This document shows positions 19,553-28,929 of a stretch of DNA of 64,000 nt, in pieces (position 1 is the first letter of the stretch; every line of letters begins with the position of its first letter). A program made the translations under genes and the position numbers. The stretch is from Candidatus Roizmanbacteria bacterium GW2011_GWC1_37_12. GTDB taxonomy: Bacteria > Patescibacteriota > Microgenomatia > UBA1406 > GWC2-37-13. The DNA is taken from NCBI GenBank assembly GCA_000991135.1, contig LBST01000005.1, forward strand, positions 1 to 64,000. The letters run 5' to 3'. The notes beneath the pieces were generated by a model. That model was not told where the DNA came from. It ran no database searches and saw nothing but the letters and a program-made list of their open reading frames with translations.

Positions 19553-20986
19553 TTACTTAAAATCAGTGCCGAAAATAATGACGACGTCCGGAGTTTCTGC
19601 TTCGTCAAGGACGGTTTCTTTGAAAGCGTTTAAATAATCTTTTAGATCCTCTTTGATCATGGCGGCCGCTTGCGATTTTGATTTTTTTACCTGAATTTCC
19701 GTTAATTCATAGTCATAATTCTCGGCATTTCCGGTGATGATTTCCTGGTAACCTTTTTCTTTTAAAATGTCTTTAAATTCTGAAGCCTTTCCAGCCGTTC
19801 CCGATCCATTAAGCACCTGAACCCTTAACTCTTCTTTTTTAAAAGATGGCGTAGGAGTAGGTGAGGGCGCTGTCGTTGGCGTCGGTTTGTTGTTGACCAA
19901 TAATTGATTTTTAAAAGAAGGAAAACTTAACGATTTAAAATTAGAGATCAATAAAAAGAGGCCGAAAGAAAGGACAAATGACCCGATAAAAAGAAAAATT
20001 TCTTTTTTAGGCAAAGAAAGAACTGGTAGAGAAAATGATTTTTTTTCTTTTACTTTATAACCATTTTTTATTAAAGAGAATCTTTCTTCCCGGCTAAATA
20101 TAAAAGCACCAAAGCAGACGTCAAGATTTAACAGGGGAAAAGATTTGTTATTATCAACAACTAACATTTTCAAATACGATTCATAAAAAGTCGGGACAAT
20201 TCGCTTTAATGGATTGGTCCAGACACCGACAGATTTAGTGAAGGTATCTTGCCTGATTTTATCGCTTCCAACTCCCGAGATAATAATTCGATTTAATTTC
20301 TTTTTGTTTTCTTTTAGAGCTTCAGCTTTTTCTTTGAGAATAGTTTCCACTTTATTTTCTTCATTCAAGTCAACCGAGAATTTTTTTTCTTCGAGTAGTC
20401 CAAAATTATCAAACAAATAACCTGAAAGCGAATTCTCATCAATAATCGTATAGAGAATTACCTCTTTTTTTTCCGGCCTTAGGGTCTTTTCGAAGAGCTT
20501 AAAATAAGCCATGCTATCAGGTAAAATTGAAACTATTTTTAAGTCGATCAAGGACAGAGTCTGTCTATAGTTTTCATAACTTTCTTTTCCAAAGCCAAAG
20601 AAGGTTACTACTTTTTGGCCGTCGTTTTCTTTTATAAACGAGTTCCCGATTAAATCCTCAGGGATTACAGGAAGTAAAGATCTGGATTTGTCGTTAATAA
20701 ATGAGTTTAAAGCCGTGGGAGCGATATCTGAAGGGACTTCAGTTCGAAAATAAAAGAAAGCTTCTTGAGGCAAGATAAGATAAATCTGATTATCTCCGGA
20801 GGTTTTTGACGATGTTGTTACTTCTTTTATTGCCGAAGCCAACAGGTCGACATTGATTGGTTGGCCTTTATCTAAGAGCTGTGTCTCATAGGTTTTTTCA
20901 AAAAAAGAAGTTTCTTCCTGACCGAGGAGAGTCTTTTTTAGGGCGAGGAACTTTATAGTATGAGTGTCGATGAAAAGGTAAAGCAT
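19553..20986 (-). CDS. PilM-like actin-fold protein fused to LytR_C domain
   Basis: A 477 aa protein with three parts. Residues 1-290 resemble the actin-like ATPase fold of PilM/FtsA-type proteins (LYLFIDTHTIKFLALKK at the N-terminus, IIISGVGSDKI further on). One membrane segment lies near 328-350, followed by a Pro/Thr linker. A LytR_C-type domain (about 383-477: RVQVLNGSGTAGKASEF, ending VVIIFGTDF) completes it. It would link a cytoplasmic actin-like module to an outside wall-associated domain. It is single and divergent from dnaG. The N-terminal call is by general resemblance. Confidence 0.6.
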   Translation of the reverse strand: MLYLFIDTHTIKFLALKKTLLGQEETSFFEKTYETQLLDKGQPINVDLLASAIKEVTTSSKTSGDNQIYLILPQEAFFYFRTEVPSDIAPTALNSFINDKSRSLLPVIPEDLIGNSFIKENDGQKVVTFFGFGKESYENYRQTLSLIDLKIVSILPDSMAYFKLFEKTLRPEKKEVILYTIIDENSLSGYLFDNFGLLEEKKFSVDLNEENKVETILKEKAEALKENKKKLNRIIISGVGSDKIRQDTFTKSVGVWTNPLKRIVPTFYESYLKMLVVDNNKSFPLLNLDVCFGAFIFSREERFSLIKNGYKVKEKKSFSLPVLSLPKKEIFLFIGSFVLSFGLFLLISNFKSLSFPSFKNQLLVNNKPTPTTAPSPTPTPSFKKEELRVQVLNGSGTAGKASEFKDILKEKGYQEIITGNAENYDYELTEIQVKKSKSQAAAMIKEDLKDYLNAFKETVLDEAETPDVVIIFGTDFK

Positions 20987-21037
20987 AGTTTAAATATAGG
21001 ATATCAATAATTAAATATCAACCCTGAACCGGCCGTG

Positions 21038-21046
21038 TGTTAAAAT
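21038..21046 (+). promoter_or_regulatory. Extended -10 promoter of dnaG
   Basis: TGT followed by TAAAAT (21041-21046) forms an extended -10. There are only six bases between it and the ATG at 21053, so transcription would begin at or next to the start codon and the mRNA would be leaderless. No good -35 is visible, which is common with extended -10 promoters. The same TGN-TAAAAT form recurs before the gene at 53396. Confidence 0.5.
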
Positions 21047-21052
21047 AGAGCC

Positions 21053-22816
21053 ATGGACAATCCCGTTGAAGAGATAAAAAAAAGACTCGATATAGTTGAA
21101 TATATAGGAAGCTTTATTCCTTTAAAAAAAGCTGGCAGGAATTTCAAAGCCGTTTGCCCTTTTCATAGCGAAAAAACACCTTCTTTTGTTGTTTCTCCCG
21201 AACGCCAGATCTGGCATTGTTTTGGCGCCTGTGGAGAAGGAGGTGACGTCGTTAAATTTTTGATGAAATGGGAAAACATAACTTTTATTGAGGCTCTAAA
21301 AGAACTAGCTCAAAAAACCGGTGTTATCTTAAAAAAGATAAGCTTTGAAGACAAGGTTTGGAGAAAAAGAGAGCGCTATTTTAATATGAATAACCTCACG
21401 GCGGAGTTTTTTGAATATTTACTCAACAAGACTAAATTTGGAGAAAAAGGAATAGACTATCTTAAAAATCGAAGTATCAAACTAGCTACGGTTAAAAAAT
21501 TTCAACTAGGCTATGCGCCCTCAAGCTGGGATTCGTTAAGATTATTCTTAAAAAAGAAAAAGTTCGAAGAAGAAGAAATCTATGAAAACGGACTTTTGGT
21601 AAAAAGCGAGGGTGGGAGTTATTACGATCGGTTTCGGGGCAGATTAATGTTCCCCATAAAAGACAGTCGCAATTTTATTATTGGTTTTTCCGGTCGAAGC
21701 CTGGATGAAAAAGACAAACAAGCCAAATATATTAATACTCCGGAAACTCCGATCTATCATAAAAGAGAGACGCTTTTTGGCATTAATCTCGCCAAAGAAA
21801 CCATAAAAAAAGACAAAAATGCCTATATAGTTGAGGGCGAATTTGACATGATTATTCCTTATCAGAATGGATTTACCAGTTTTGTTGCCATCAAAGGAAC
21901 AGCCCTAACGAACGAGCAACTGATGCTTCTTAAAAGATATACAGATAAAATTACTTTGGCTCTTGATGCTGATGTGGCAGGAGAAGAGTCGACTAGGCGG
22001 GGAATTGAAGAAGCTGAAAAATTAGATCTTGAGGTAAGAATAGTAGAATTACCAATCGGTAAAGACCCCGATGAGGCAGTTAGGACAGACATGAAAGCTT
22101 TTAAAAAAGCTATCAGCAAACCGATTCCTATTTATGATTTCCTAATAGAAATGGCCAAAAAGAAATATCCCGAAAATACTTCATTTGACAAAAAAAGAAT
22201 AGGAGATGAGGTGATTCCGTTTATCGAAAGAATCACTAATCCCATCGTGAGATCTCATTATGTAAAAAAGATCGCGGCACTTCTTGGAGTAAGCGAGTCC
22301 AGTATTGAAGCTATCATGTCAAGAATCAAAAGAAAAAAGAAACAGCTGGATTCTTTTAAACCCAATTTTCAATCGAGACAAAAAGAAGAAAGAGAAGTGG
22401 TTATAGAAAAATATTTGTTGAGTTATGTTTTTCAATCAAATAACCCGAATGAAACGTCTAATGAAATCTTTTCTATTATAAATTGGGATAATTTCTATTT
22501 GTTGCCGCACCAAAAAATCGGCAAAATTTTTTTAGAAAGTCAAAAAGATAAACAAAACAAATTTAATCTAAATAGTTTTGTTTCAAAATTGGCGCCAGAA
22601 TTGAGACAGATCTTTGACGAACTTTATCTATCTGCATCATTAGAACAAAATCTTAGTTCAGAAAATATTTTGAAGTTGGCCTTAGAGATTAAAAGCTTTT
22701 ATTTAAAAAGAGAGATTAAGAAAATTTTGACAGATGAAGTCGAAGGAGACAAGAAAAATGAGCTACTGTCTTTGAGCAAGAATCTAAAAGAGGTAGAAAA
22801 AAAGCTCCTGACTTAG
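21053..22816 (+). CDS. dnaG: DNA primase
   Basis: Makes RNA primers for replication. The CHC2 zinc ribbon has Cys35, His38, Cys56 and Cys60. The TOPRIM catalytic motifs are EGEFD near residue 261 and LALDADVAG near 302-310. The C-terminal region (about 430-587) is the helicase-interaction part and is diverged. 587 aa is a normal length. rpoD starts 4 bp after the stop, the core of the classic macromolecular synthesis operon, although rpsU is missing. Confidence 0.96.
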   Translation: MDNPVEEIKKRLDIVEYIGSFIPLKKAGRNFKAVCPFHSEKTPSFVVSPERQIWHCFGACGEGGDVVKFLMKWENITFIEALKELAQKTGVILKKISFEDKVWRKRERYFNMNNLTAEFFEYLLNKTKFGEKGIDYLKNRSIKLATVKKFQLGYAPSSWDSLRLFLKKKKFEEEEIYENGLLVKSEGGSYYDRFRGRLMFPIKDSRNFIIGFSGRSLDEKDKQAKYINTPETPIYHKRETLFGINLAKETIKKDKNAYIVEGEFDMIIPYQNGFTSFVAIKGTALTNEQLMLLKRYTDKITLALDADVAGEESTRRGIEEAEKLDLEVRIVELPIGKDPDEAVRTDMKAFKKAISKPIPIYDFLIEMAKKKYPENTSFDKKRIGDEVIPFIERITNPIVRSHYVKKIAALLGVSESSIEAIMSRIKRKKKQLDSFKPNFQSRQKEEREVVIEKYLLSYVFQSNNPNETSNEIFSIINWDNFYLLPHQKIGKIFLESQKDKQNKFNLNSFVSKLAPELRQIFDELYLSASLEQNLSSENILKLALEIKSFYLKREIKKILTDEVEGDKKNELLSLSKNLKEVEKKLLT

Positions 22817-22820
22817 TAGA

Positions 22821-23921
22821 ATGTCATCTATGATTAAACACCGCTTGCCTAAGAGCCTAAAAGAACTCCTCAATCAAGGTAAAGAAGACGGCTTTTTAGT
22901 CCAGGATGATATTTTGTTGGTTTATCCTGATCCGGAAAAACACATAGAAGAAATAGACGGATTTTTTAACGAAGCTTTAAAAAAAGGCGTCGATATTTTC
23001 GAGACAGTATCAACAAGAGAAGAGGCTGAGGCGAGAAGATCTGTTGAAGAGATAGAAAAAGAACTAGAGCAACTGGTTGTTTTAAAGCATGGTGAGTCAT
23101 TAGATCCTATTAAGATGTATCTGAAAGAGATTGGCAAAACTCCGCTTCTTTCTTTTGACGAAGAAATTGCCCTGGCAAAAAAATACGAAAAAGGAGATAA
23201 AAAAGCAAAAGACAAGTTAACCAAAGCCAATTTGAGATTGGTTGTCTCTATAGCTAAAAAATATCTGGGGAGAAGACTGTCATTTTTGGATTTGATTCAA
23301 GAAGGCAATAAAGGATTGATCCGAGGAGTCGAAAAATATGACTGGAGACGAGGCTTTAAATTTTCTACTTATGCTACTTGGTGGATCAGACAGGCGATCA
23401 CCCGCGCGATTGCCGACCAGTCAAGAACGATTAGAATTCCAGTTCATATGGTCGATCATATCAACCGTTTTTATAAAACTCAAAGAAGACTTATTCAAAA
23501 ATTAGGGAGGGAGCCGACGGTCAAAGAGACTGCCCGTGAGATGCAGATGTCTACGGACGAAATTGAAAATCTGATGAAAATTTCCCAGCAGCCGCGGTCT
23601 CTTTCGACTCCTGTCGGCGATGATAAAGAAGCGACTCTTGAGCAGTTTGTCGCCGACGTCAACCAGCCGACTCTTTATGACAAGGTTTCTCGTGAACTTC
23701 TTAAAGATGCTCTGGGAAAAGTTTTAGATACCTTGTCTCCTCGAGAAAAAAAAGTTTTAATGATGAGGTTTGGATTGGAAGATGGTAAATCAAAGACCTT
23801 GGAGGAAGTTGGGAGAGAGTTTAGAGTGACGAGAGAAAGAATCCGTCAGATTGAAGCCAAGGCGATTAGGAAATTAAAACACCCAACCCGAGCTCGCAAA
23901 TTAAAGGATTTTCTGGAATAA
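22821..23921 (+). CDS. rpoD: Primary sigma factor (sigma70)
   Basis: Housekeeping sigma factor, 366 aa, short form without the large non-conserved region. Region 1.2 ([17 protein letters not shown]), region 2 ([36 protein letters not shown]), region 3 ([14 protein letters not shown]) and region 4 HTH ([28 protein letters not shown]) are complete. Two Met codons (22821 and 22830) could be the start. It is co-transcribed with dnaG. Confidence 0.96.
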   Translation: MSSMIKHRLPKSLKELLNQGKEDGFLVQDDILLVYPDPEKHIEEIDGFFNEALKKGVDIFETVSTREEAEARRSVEEIEKELEQLVVLKHGESLDPIKMYLKEIGKTPLLSFDEEIALAKKYEKGDKKAKDKLTKANLRLVVSIAKKYLGRRLSFLDLIQEGNKGLIRGVEKYDWRRGFKFSTYATWWIRQAITRAIADQSRTIRIPVHMVDHINRFYKTQRRLIQKLGREPTVKETAREMQMSTDEIENLMKISQQPRSLSTPVGDDKEATLEQFVADVNQPTLYDKVSRELLKDALGKVLDTLSPREKKVLMMRFGLEDGKSKTLEEVGREFRVTRERIRQIEAKAIRKLKHPTRARKLKDFLE

Positions 23922-23928
23922 TTGGCCA

Positions 23929-23975
23929 CCGTGTCATCCCGAGCGAGGGAGTGAAACGACCGAGTCGAGGGATCT
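23929..23975. repeat. Half-copy of a GTCATCCCGAG repeat after rpoD
   Basis: GTGTCATCCCGAGCGAGGG and GAGTCGAGGGATCT are the typical start and end of interspersed repeats of the GTCATTCC class. It lies in the 100-bp gap between rpoD and the convergent gene at 24022. It resembles the element at 25663-25795 and the in-gene copy at 50728-50782. Only one terminal arm is present. Confidence 0.5.
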
Positions 23976-24021
23976 AAAAGTAAAAACTTTAAAAAACTTT
24001 CATTAAAATATTCTTATAGTT

Positions 24022-24636
24022 TCATGACCAACTACCAGGATTTGGATGACCCAGTTTAGTAGAGTTTGTTAAGCCTCTTATTGAGATAAATAATATATGT
24101 ATTTTCTTAATATCATTTAAAATTTCTCCCACTTTGGTTGAATCAAATTTTTCTAACTCCTGAGATATATTTATTCCTCTTTTACTACTTGGATACCTAA
24201 AAAGCTCATTGTTATAATCTCTTATAGGATTCATATTTTCTAAAAAATTGTAAAGAAAGTATTTCTTTACTATTGATTTTAGATCTTCGATTTTTTGAAA
24301 AATTTCATTCTTGTTTCTATTTTTAAATAGATTTTTAACCCTAGACTTCAAATCTTTCAGTAGGTAATCTAAATCATGCTTATCCCGATATTCACCATCG
24401 ATATTTACTCCGACTGTCTTAATAAATAGTTCAAGAGAATGTTTAACGTTAAAAAAAATAGGAATTAACAAGAATCTTGAATTAGATTCTTCGGCACCAT
24501 AAAGTAAATCTTCCGTAAGAAAATCCTTATCTCTGTACTTTTGATTAATCAATTCCCTGCAACCAATTTTCGCCAAGCCAAGAAAACTCATGGCATAAAA
24601 AAACCACTCGTAATGCGTTTGTTCGGATTTTTTCAT
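24022..24636 (-). CDS. Hypothetical protein, HEPN-like
   Basis: A 204 aa helical protein. The segment FFNVKHSLELFIKTVG, followed by KHDLDYLLKDLKSRV, resembles the KHxLEL...HxLxxL pattern of HEPN-like proteins; a clear RxxxxH active-site motif is not evident. It stands alone, convergent with rpoD and divergent from a small membrane protein. Some HEPN proteins act in defence as RNases, but nothing here proves that. No nucleotidyltransferase partner is next to it. Confidence 0.4.
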   Translation of the reverse strand: MKKSEQTHYEWFFYAMSFLGLAKIGCRELINQKYRDKDFLTEDLLYGAEESNSRFLLIPIFFNVKHSLELFIKTVGVNIDGEYRDKHDLDYLLKDLKSRVKNLFKNRNKNEIFQKIEDLKSIVKKYFLYNFLENMNPIRDYNNELFRYPSSKRGINISQELEKFDSTKVGEILNDIKKIHILFISIRGLTNSTKLGHPNPGSWS

Positions 24637-24731
24637 ATTACACTTATATCATTTCAGAGACTTCTTGTCATCTTTTGAGAAACAGAGTAATATATAAACT
24701 ATAAAAGATATGTTTTATAAAAAATATCCTT

Positions 24732-25238
24732 ATGTTAAAAATGACTAATTTCAAAAGTTTTTTTTATCAAGAGATTACTTTTCTTAAATCTTTCTATGTT
24801 TGGATATTATGTATGCTAATTTTCTTCTCTATACTGCTTTTTTCTAATGGATCTATAAGTGATTTTTGGTCTGTTGTTTTAGTAATAGTTTTTGTTATTG
24901 GCGTAATGTCTTTCCTGGCAATATTTATTAAAATTTCTCTTTTTCTTTTTCAAAAACCGCTACGATTTATTTGTACTGTATTTCAAAGAAAAATAAATAA
25001 AAAAATAATTATTGTTTTTATCTCACTAAGCATTCTTTTATTCACTTTTTATTGGTTTCAAATAAGACCTGCTCAAATTAAAGCTAACTGCCAGATAGAA
25101 TCGGACGAATATTACAAGCGAGAATTTGATCGTAAAGATATCGATAAAGACGGTCTCATACTAACAGACTCAATTGACCGGCTTAATAAATATGCAAAAG
25201 TTAGGTATGAAAAATGTCTTCATCGAAACGGTCTTTAA
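24732..25238 (+). CDS. Hypothetical membrane protein
   Basis: A 168 aa protein with three hydrophobic segments (about 17-37, 45-75 and 95-115) and a charged C-terminal tail of about 50 residues. The tail contains DRKDIDKDG, which looks a little like a calcium-loop but is not a convincing EF-hand. It stands alone between spacers. No family is recognised. Confidence 0.45.
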   Translation: MLKMTNFKSFFYQEITFLKSFYVWILCMLIFFSILLFSNGSISDFWSVVLVIVFVIGVMSFLAIFIKISLFLFQKPLRFICTVFQRKINKKIIIVFISLSILLFTFYWFQIRPAQIKANCQIESDEYYKREFDRKDIDKDGLILTDSIDRLNKYAKVRYEKCLHRNGL

Positions 25239-25316
25239 AAATATCGAATACCTTTATTTTACCTATTGACGACGGCCATCAGGGATAGGTAAAGAATTTT
25301 TTTATACTCATACAAA

Positions 25317-25604
25317 ATGATTAATCATTCCTATTTTATCTACATAATGTCCAGTTTCTCCGGCGTTTTATACATTGGCGTTACTAATAACCTCAAAAGA
25401 CGCGTTTACGAACACAAACAAGAATTAGTCGAAGGATTCTCAAAGAAATATAAATGTAAGAAATTAGTTTATTTTGAAGAATATAAAGATATAAATCAAG
25501 CAATCGCCAGAGAAAAACAACTAAAGAACTGGAATCGGAAAAAGAAAGACCGGTTAATTATAAAACTTAATCCTGATTTTAAAGATTTAAGTGATTCTTG
25601 GTAA
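25317..25604 (+). CDS. GIY-YIG domain protein (YhbQ-like)
   Basis: A 95 aa single-domain GIY-YIG nuclease-fold protein. The variant signature is YIM in the first strand and LYIGVTNNLKRRVYEHK with the catalytic-type Arg. A Glu (REKQLKNW) follows. Members of this small family (UPF0213) are abundant in CPR genomes; their substrate is not known. It lies alone before a repeat-filled spacer. A second paralogue is at 61762. Confidence 0.85.
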   Translation: MINHSYFIYIMSSFSGVLYIGVTNNLKRRVYEHKQELVEGFSKKYKCKKLVYFEEYKDINQAIAREKQLKNWNRKKKDRLIIKLNPDFKDLSDSW

Positions 25605-25809
25605 TATTTCTATATGCCCCGCCAAAGGAGGGATTAGTAGGAATGACAAGGGAAGGCTATCAGTGTCATTTCTACTGAAGCGAACGACAGTGAGTGGAGT
25701 GGAGAAATCTAAGCTATTGAATTTTATCGTTAAAACGTGTAAATTTATAAAGATTCCTCGATTTCGCTCCCTGCGGTCGCTCCGCTCGGAATGACACGAG
25801 GACGTGACT
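25605..25809. repeat. Spacer made of GTCATTTC/GGAATGAC repeat modules
   Basis: This 205-bp gap has no gene. It contains AGGAATGACAAGGG (about 25640), then a segment from GTCATTTCTACTGAAG to GGAGAAATCT (about 25663-25710). Near its right end AGATTCCTCGA...GCTCGGAATGACA appears (about 25751-25796). These are ends and bodies of the same interspersed repeat class as 50728-50782 and 23929-23975. It looks like nested or sequential insertions of repeat copies. Confidence 0.6.
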
Positions 25810-26475
25810 ATGAAAGAAAAAGTGACGCCGACGCAAAAGGCTTTGAATTTATGGGCGGTAATTCTAATCGTTTGGGCATTTTATCGAAGCTATTTTAAAA
25901 TGCCGGAATGGTTTGACGAATTTATTGCCAAGCCGATCGTCTTTGTCTTGCCAGTCTTTTACTACATAAAAAAGTTTGACAAGAAGTCCGTCTTAAATTA
26001 TTTAAATCTTAAACCAAAATTAAAAGAAATCTTTTTTGATTTTTTTTATGGTTTAGGGATCGGTTTGGTTTTCTTGACGACTGCAGTTGCCGTTTCATAT
26101 TTTAGAACTGGTAAATTATTCCTTATTGGAAAGTTGCCAAGTACAAACCAATTTTTAACAATTCTTGCTATTTCCTTGGCAACGGGGATTACCGAAGAAA
26201 TATTATCTAGGGGTTTTGTTTTGAAAAAACTTTATGAAGAATCCAAAAATGTTCTTTCGTCGACATTTTTTGCCAGTCTCCTTTTTTTCTTTCTTCACGT
26301 GCCGATTCTTTTTGCAAATATTAAAATCACCGGCAATATGCTTTTAATGTTTATGGCAACAGATATGCTTTTGAGCATGGTAAATGGATTGATTTTTCTG
26401 CAAAAGAAGAGTCTAACGATTCCTATTTTTATTCATGCCTTCTATAATATTATTATCGGATTAACCTTTATTTAA
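25810..26475 (+). CDS. CPBP family intramembrane metalloprotease
   Basis: A 221 aa membrane protein of the CAAX protease/Abi (CPBP) family. Motif 1 is EEILSRG (the EExxxR glutamates) and motif 2 is FFFLHVPI, which supplies a His ligand. About six to seven membrane segments are present. The ATG at 25810 is preferred over a GTG two codons earlier. Substrate unknown. It ends 8 bp inside the convergent GT-C gene. Confidence 0.8.
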   Translation: MKEKVTPTQKALNLWAVILIVWAFYRSYFKMPEWFDEFIAKPIVFVLPVFYYIKKFDKKSVLNYLNLKPKLKEIFFDFFYGLGIGLVFLTTAVAVSYFRTGKLFLIGKLPSTNQFLTILAISLATGITEEILSRGFVLKKLYEESKNVLSSTFFASLLFFFLHVPILFANIKITGNMLLMFMATDMLLSMVNGLIFLQKKSLTIPIFIHAFYNIIIGLTFI

Positions 26476-28039
26476 TCTCCTTGATTAAGAATATTGTTTC
26501 ATTACTCGATTTGATTTTCTTTAAATAAGGTTTTTCAATATCGGCAAAATCATCAGGAAATCCGACAACTATAGAATTATTTACTTCTCCTTTAGGCAGA
26601 TCAAAAACAAATTTATCGAAACTTTCAACTTGACCAAAACCATATTCGTCAGGAGGGCTTAATTTGGCCACTTGTTGATAAAGGCCTGGAGGATAGTTTA
26701 AATAGAAAAGGAAAAAAACATATGGTTGACCATTTTTTCGAGTGATATAAAAACGGTCAAAATCGTTATAATTTTCGGCTACATAAGAGACCAATTCTTT
26801 ATATCCGCATTGCCAACTCCTTAAAACTGTAGCCCGTTTTGGATAATGATTCAGGTAAAAATCCCAAGAATAAAAACTAAATAACAAGAAACAAGAAACA
26901 AAAAACAAACCAAGAAGATAATTTTTTTTAACTAAATTAGCAAAACCATAAGAAGCAATTATTAGAATAGGGATAAAGATAAATACAGATCGAGTGATTG
27001 ATAGTCCTGCCCAGGATAAGGCGCCGGAGATAGGGGCAAATAATAACATAAACAAAATCAGAAACCGCCATTTTTCTTTATTTTTAAATAAGTAATATAG
27101 TCCGACAAAAATAAAGACATATTCGAGAACAGTAATAGGCGAAACACCGGGAAACCCGAAACGATAATTTTCATCACCCGAAGTAGCAAGAAACTCGGGA
27201 GAAAAATACCGAAGATATTCAGATGCAAATTCAGCAAAGCCGACCGTTAGTTTATTATAGACTAATCGACTGCCTCCTTCGGCGCGAAGTTCATTAATCT
27301 TTAATGTAAAACCTATGTTATTAAAGAATAGGAGATTTTTTATTCTTGACGGACTGTTTGTTAAATCAGTAAGAGCAAAAATCAAAATCACCGCAATCAA
27401 TCCTAAGAGGTATTCCCATTTTATTTTCTTTTTGATTAGAAAATAAATAAAAACTAAAAGAAAAAAACCTGCCCAAAGGCGGGAGGAATGATAAGCAAAC
27501 AAGGTCAATGAAAAATTAAAAATGAAGAGTGAAAAATTTAGAACATTTTGTTTCTTGATAAATCTTAAAAATAAATAAAACGATAGAGTTAAGAAAAATG
27601 CCGTCATGTATCCTTCGTGGGCTTGGCGTCCAAGAAGCTGAAGACCGGGGGCAAAGGCAGCTAAAAAGGAGGCGACCAAACCGATCGATTGTTTTTTAAA
27701 TAATTCTTTTGTTAATAGATATACAACAATAGGAAATAAAAAGACAAAAGGAAAATTTACCATCCTGATTCCTAGTTCGTTAAGTCCAAATACTTTAATA
27801 AACGGGATCGCTAAATAGGTTAATAAAGGTAGCTTATAATCGCCGAAAGATTTGAACCTTAATGGTAAAAAATTGCCATACTGATCTTTCCCTGTTTTTA
27901 ATATCGAGTAGGCGTCATATGCGTTGGTCGCCTCGTCAGCATTAAGACAGGGGGGAGAAGAGGTAAGTTTATACAAGAATAAAGATACGGATAGAAGACT
28001 TACTATCAATAAAACTATTTGATAAAAATATTTTTTCAT
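26468..28039 (-). CDS. GT-C (GT39-like) membrane glycosyltransferase
   Basis: A 523 aa polytopic protein, about ten membrane segments, with a soluble C-terminal part. After the first segment come LNADEATNAYDAYSILKTG and FKSFGDYKLPLLTYLAIP, the acidic pair and loop typical of dolichyl-phosphate-mannose-type (PMT/ArnT) transferases. Its closest relative here is the gene at 36081, which shares the AYSILKTGKD and FKxFGDxKLP stretches. It probably moves a sugar from a polyprenyl phosphate onto an acceptor outside the membrane. Its start overlaps the next GT2 gene by 4 bp. Confidence 0.75.
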   Translation of the reverse strand: MKKYFYQIVLLIVSLLSVSLFLYKLTSSPPCLNADEATNAYDAYSILKTGKDQYGNFLPLRFKSFGDYKLPLLTYLAIPFIKVFGLNELGIRMVNFPFVFLFPIVVYLLTKELFKKQSIGLVASFLAAFAPGLQLLGRQAHEGYMTAFFLTLSFYLFLRFIKKQNVLNFSLFIFNFSLTLFAYHSSRLWAGFFLLVFIYFLIKKKIKWEYLLGLIAVILIFALTDLTNSPSRIKNLLFFNNIGFTLKINELRAEGGSRLVYNKLTVGFAEFASEYLRYFSPEFLATSGDENYRFGFPGVSPITVLEYVFIFVGLYYLFKNKEKWRFLILFMLLFAPISGALSWAGLSITRSVFIFIPILIIASYGFANLVKKNYLLGLFFVSCFLLFSFYSWDFYLNHYPKRATVLRSWQCGYKELVSYVAENYNDFDRFYITRKNGQPYVFFLFYLNYPPGLYQQVAKLSPPDEYGFGQVESFDKFVFDLPKGEVNNSIVVGFPDDFADIEKPYLKKIKSSNETIFLIKEIK

Positions 28040-28929
28040 TTAAATAATTCCAGGATTTCCTTATCAGCTTTCTTAAATAATTTTACTACCTTTTTTCTTT
28101 CTTTTAAAATCGTCGGAAGTCTTAATAAGGCGTCAAAGAAACCTGGGGTAAAGATATATTTTGGTAGATTAACTAGGTGTTTGAGCAATAGATCTTTATC
28201 AGTCAAATTTTTCCATTGGAAGATTAGCTGATTTCTAAAAGCGATTTTTAAAATTCGAGAATTGTCAAAATACTTTCCGATGGTTGATTCGTGGTGGTGT
28301 TCTACTTTAATTTTTGGAGAAAAAATAATTTTGTAGCCTGTTTTCCAAGCTCTATAGGAAAGATCTATATCTTCCCAATAGAAAGGATTATAAAGATTAT
28401 CGAGCATTCCTAGTTCGGCAAATAATTTTCGCCTGAAGATCGAAGCGCCGCCTTCGGCCCAAAAATTAGAAACTAGACCCGCCTTCGCCAAGGCTCCGGC
28501 GGGCGAGTGAGAATGATTAATTAAGCCATTTTGAAAATAGCCACGGTTGGATCCGACGATTTTACCGTCTTTTTCTATCTGGGCAAACCCGACGGCAAAT
28601 AGATTTTTATTTTTTTTAAAATATTCTAAAGAATTTAAAAAAGAATTATCTTTTAGAACAACGTCTGAATTCATCAGAAAGACGTGATCCCTTTTTGCTT
28701 TTAAAACTCCTTTATTGACATTTCCTGCAAAACCAAGGTTACTAATATTATTAATTACAATTGCCTTAGGATAAATTTCTTTAACTTGTTTAGTTATGTT
28801 TTCGGGCGGATAATCATTTGTTATGATAACTTCGCATCCATCAAAGTATTCTTTATTGATCTGCAGATATTTATAAAACATTTCATAGTTTTTATAGACG
28901 GGAATAACAATAGAAATAGGATATTTCAT
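28036..28929 (-). CDS. GT2 family glycosyltransferase (rhamnosyltransferase-like)
   Basis: A 297 aa GT-A fold enzyme. The N-terminus is SIVIPVYKNYEMFYKYL, the metal-binding acidic motif lies in LMNSDVVLKD, and FYWEDIDLSYRAWKTG carries the acceptor-site ED motif. It is soluble or membrane-associated and probably adds a sugar to a lipid-linked glycan in the cytoplasm. A GC-rich palindrome (28477-28508) is read in frame as SPAGALAKAG. It overlaps both neighbours by 4 bp. Confidence 0.88.
   Translation of the reverse strand: MKYPISIVIPVYKNYEMFYKYLQINKEYFDGCEVIITNDYPPENITKQVKEIYPKAIVINNISNLGFAGNVNKGVLKAKRDHVFLMNSDVVLKDNSFLNSLEYFKKNKNLFAVGFAQIEKDGKIVGSNRGYFQNGLINHSHSPAGALAKAGLVSNFWAEGGASIFRRKLFAELGMLDNLYNPFYWEDIDLSYRAWKTGYKIIFSPKIKVEHHHESTIGKYFDNSRILKIAFRNQLIFQWKNLTDKDLLLKHLVNLPKYIFTPGFFDALLRLPTILKERKKVVKLFKKADKEILELFK
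28477..28508. repeat. GC-rich palindrome in frame in a GT2 gene
   Basis: Arms CCCGCC and GGCGGG surround TTCGCCAAGGCTCC. The central CGCCTTCGCCAAGGCTYCGGCG is shared with 47325-47353, inside an unrelated membrane protein gene. Both are read in the same frame and encode GALAKA or EALAKA. Local GC content is far above that of the host gene. Confidence 0.65.

Noticed and set aside
25605-25809. A 67-codon open frame at 25591-25794
   Set aside because: Its sequence is made of interspersed repeat modules, with no protein family features.
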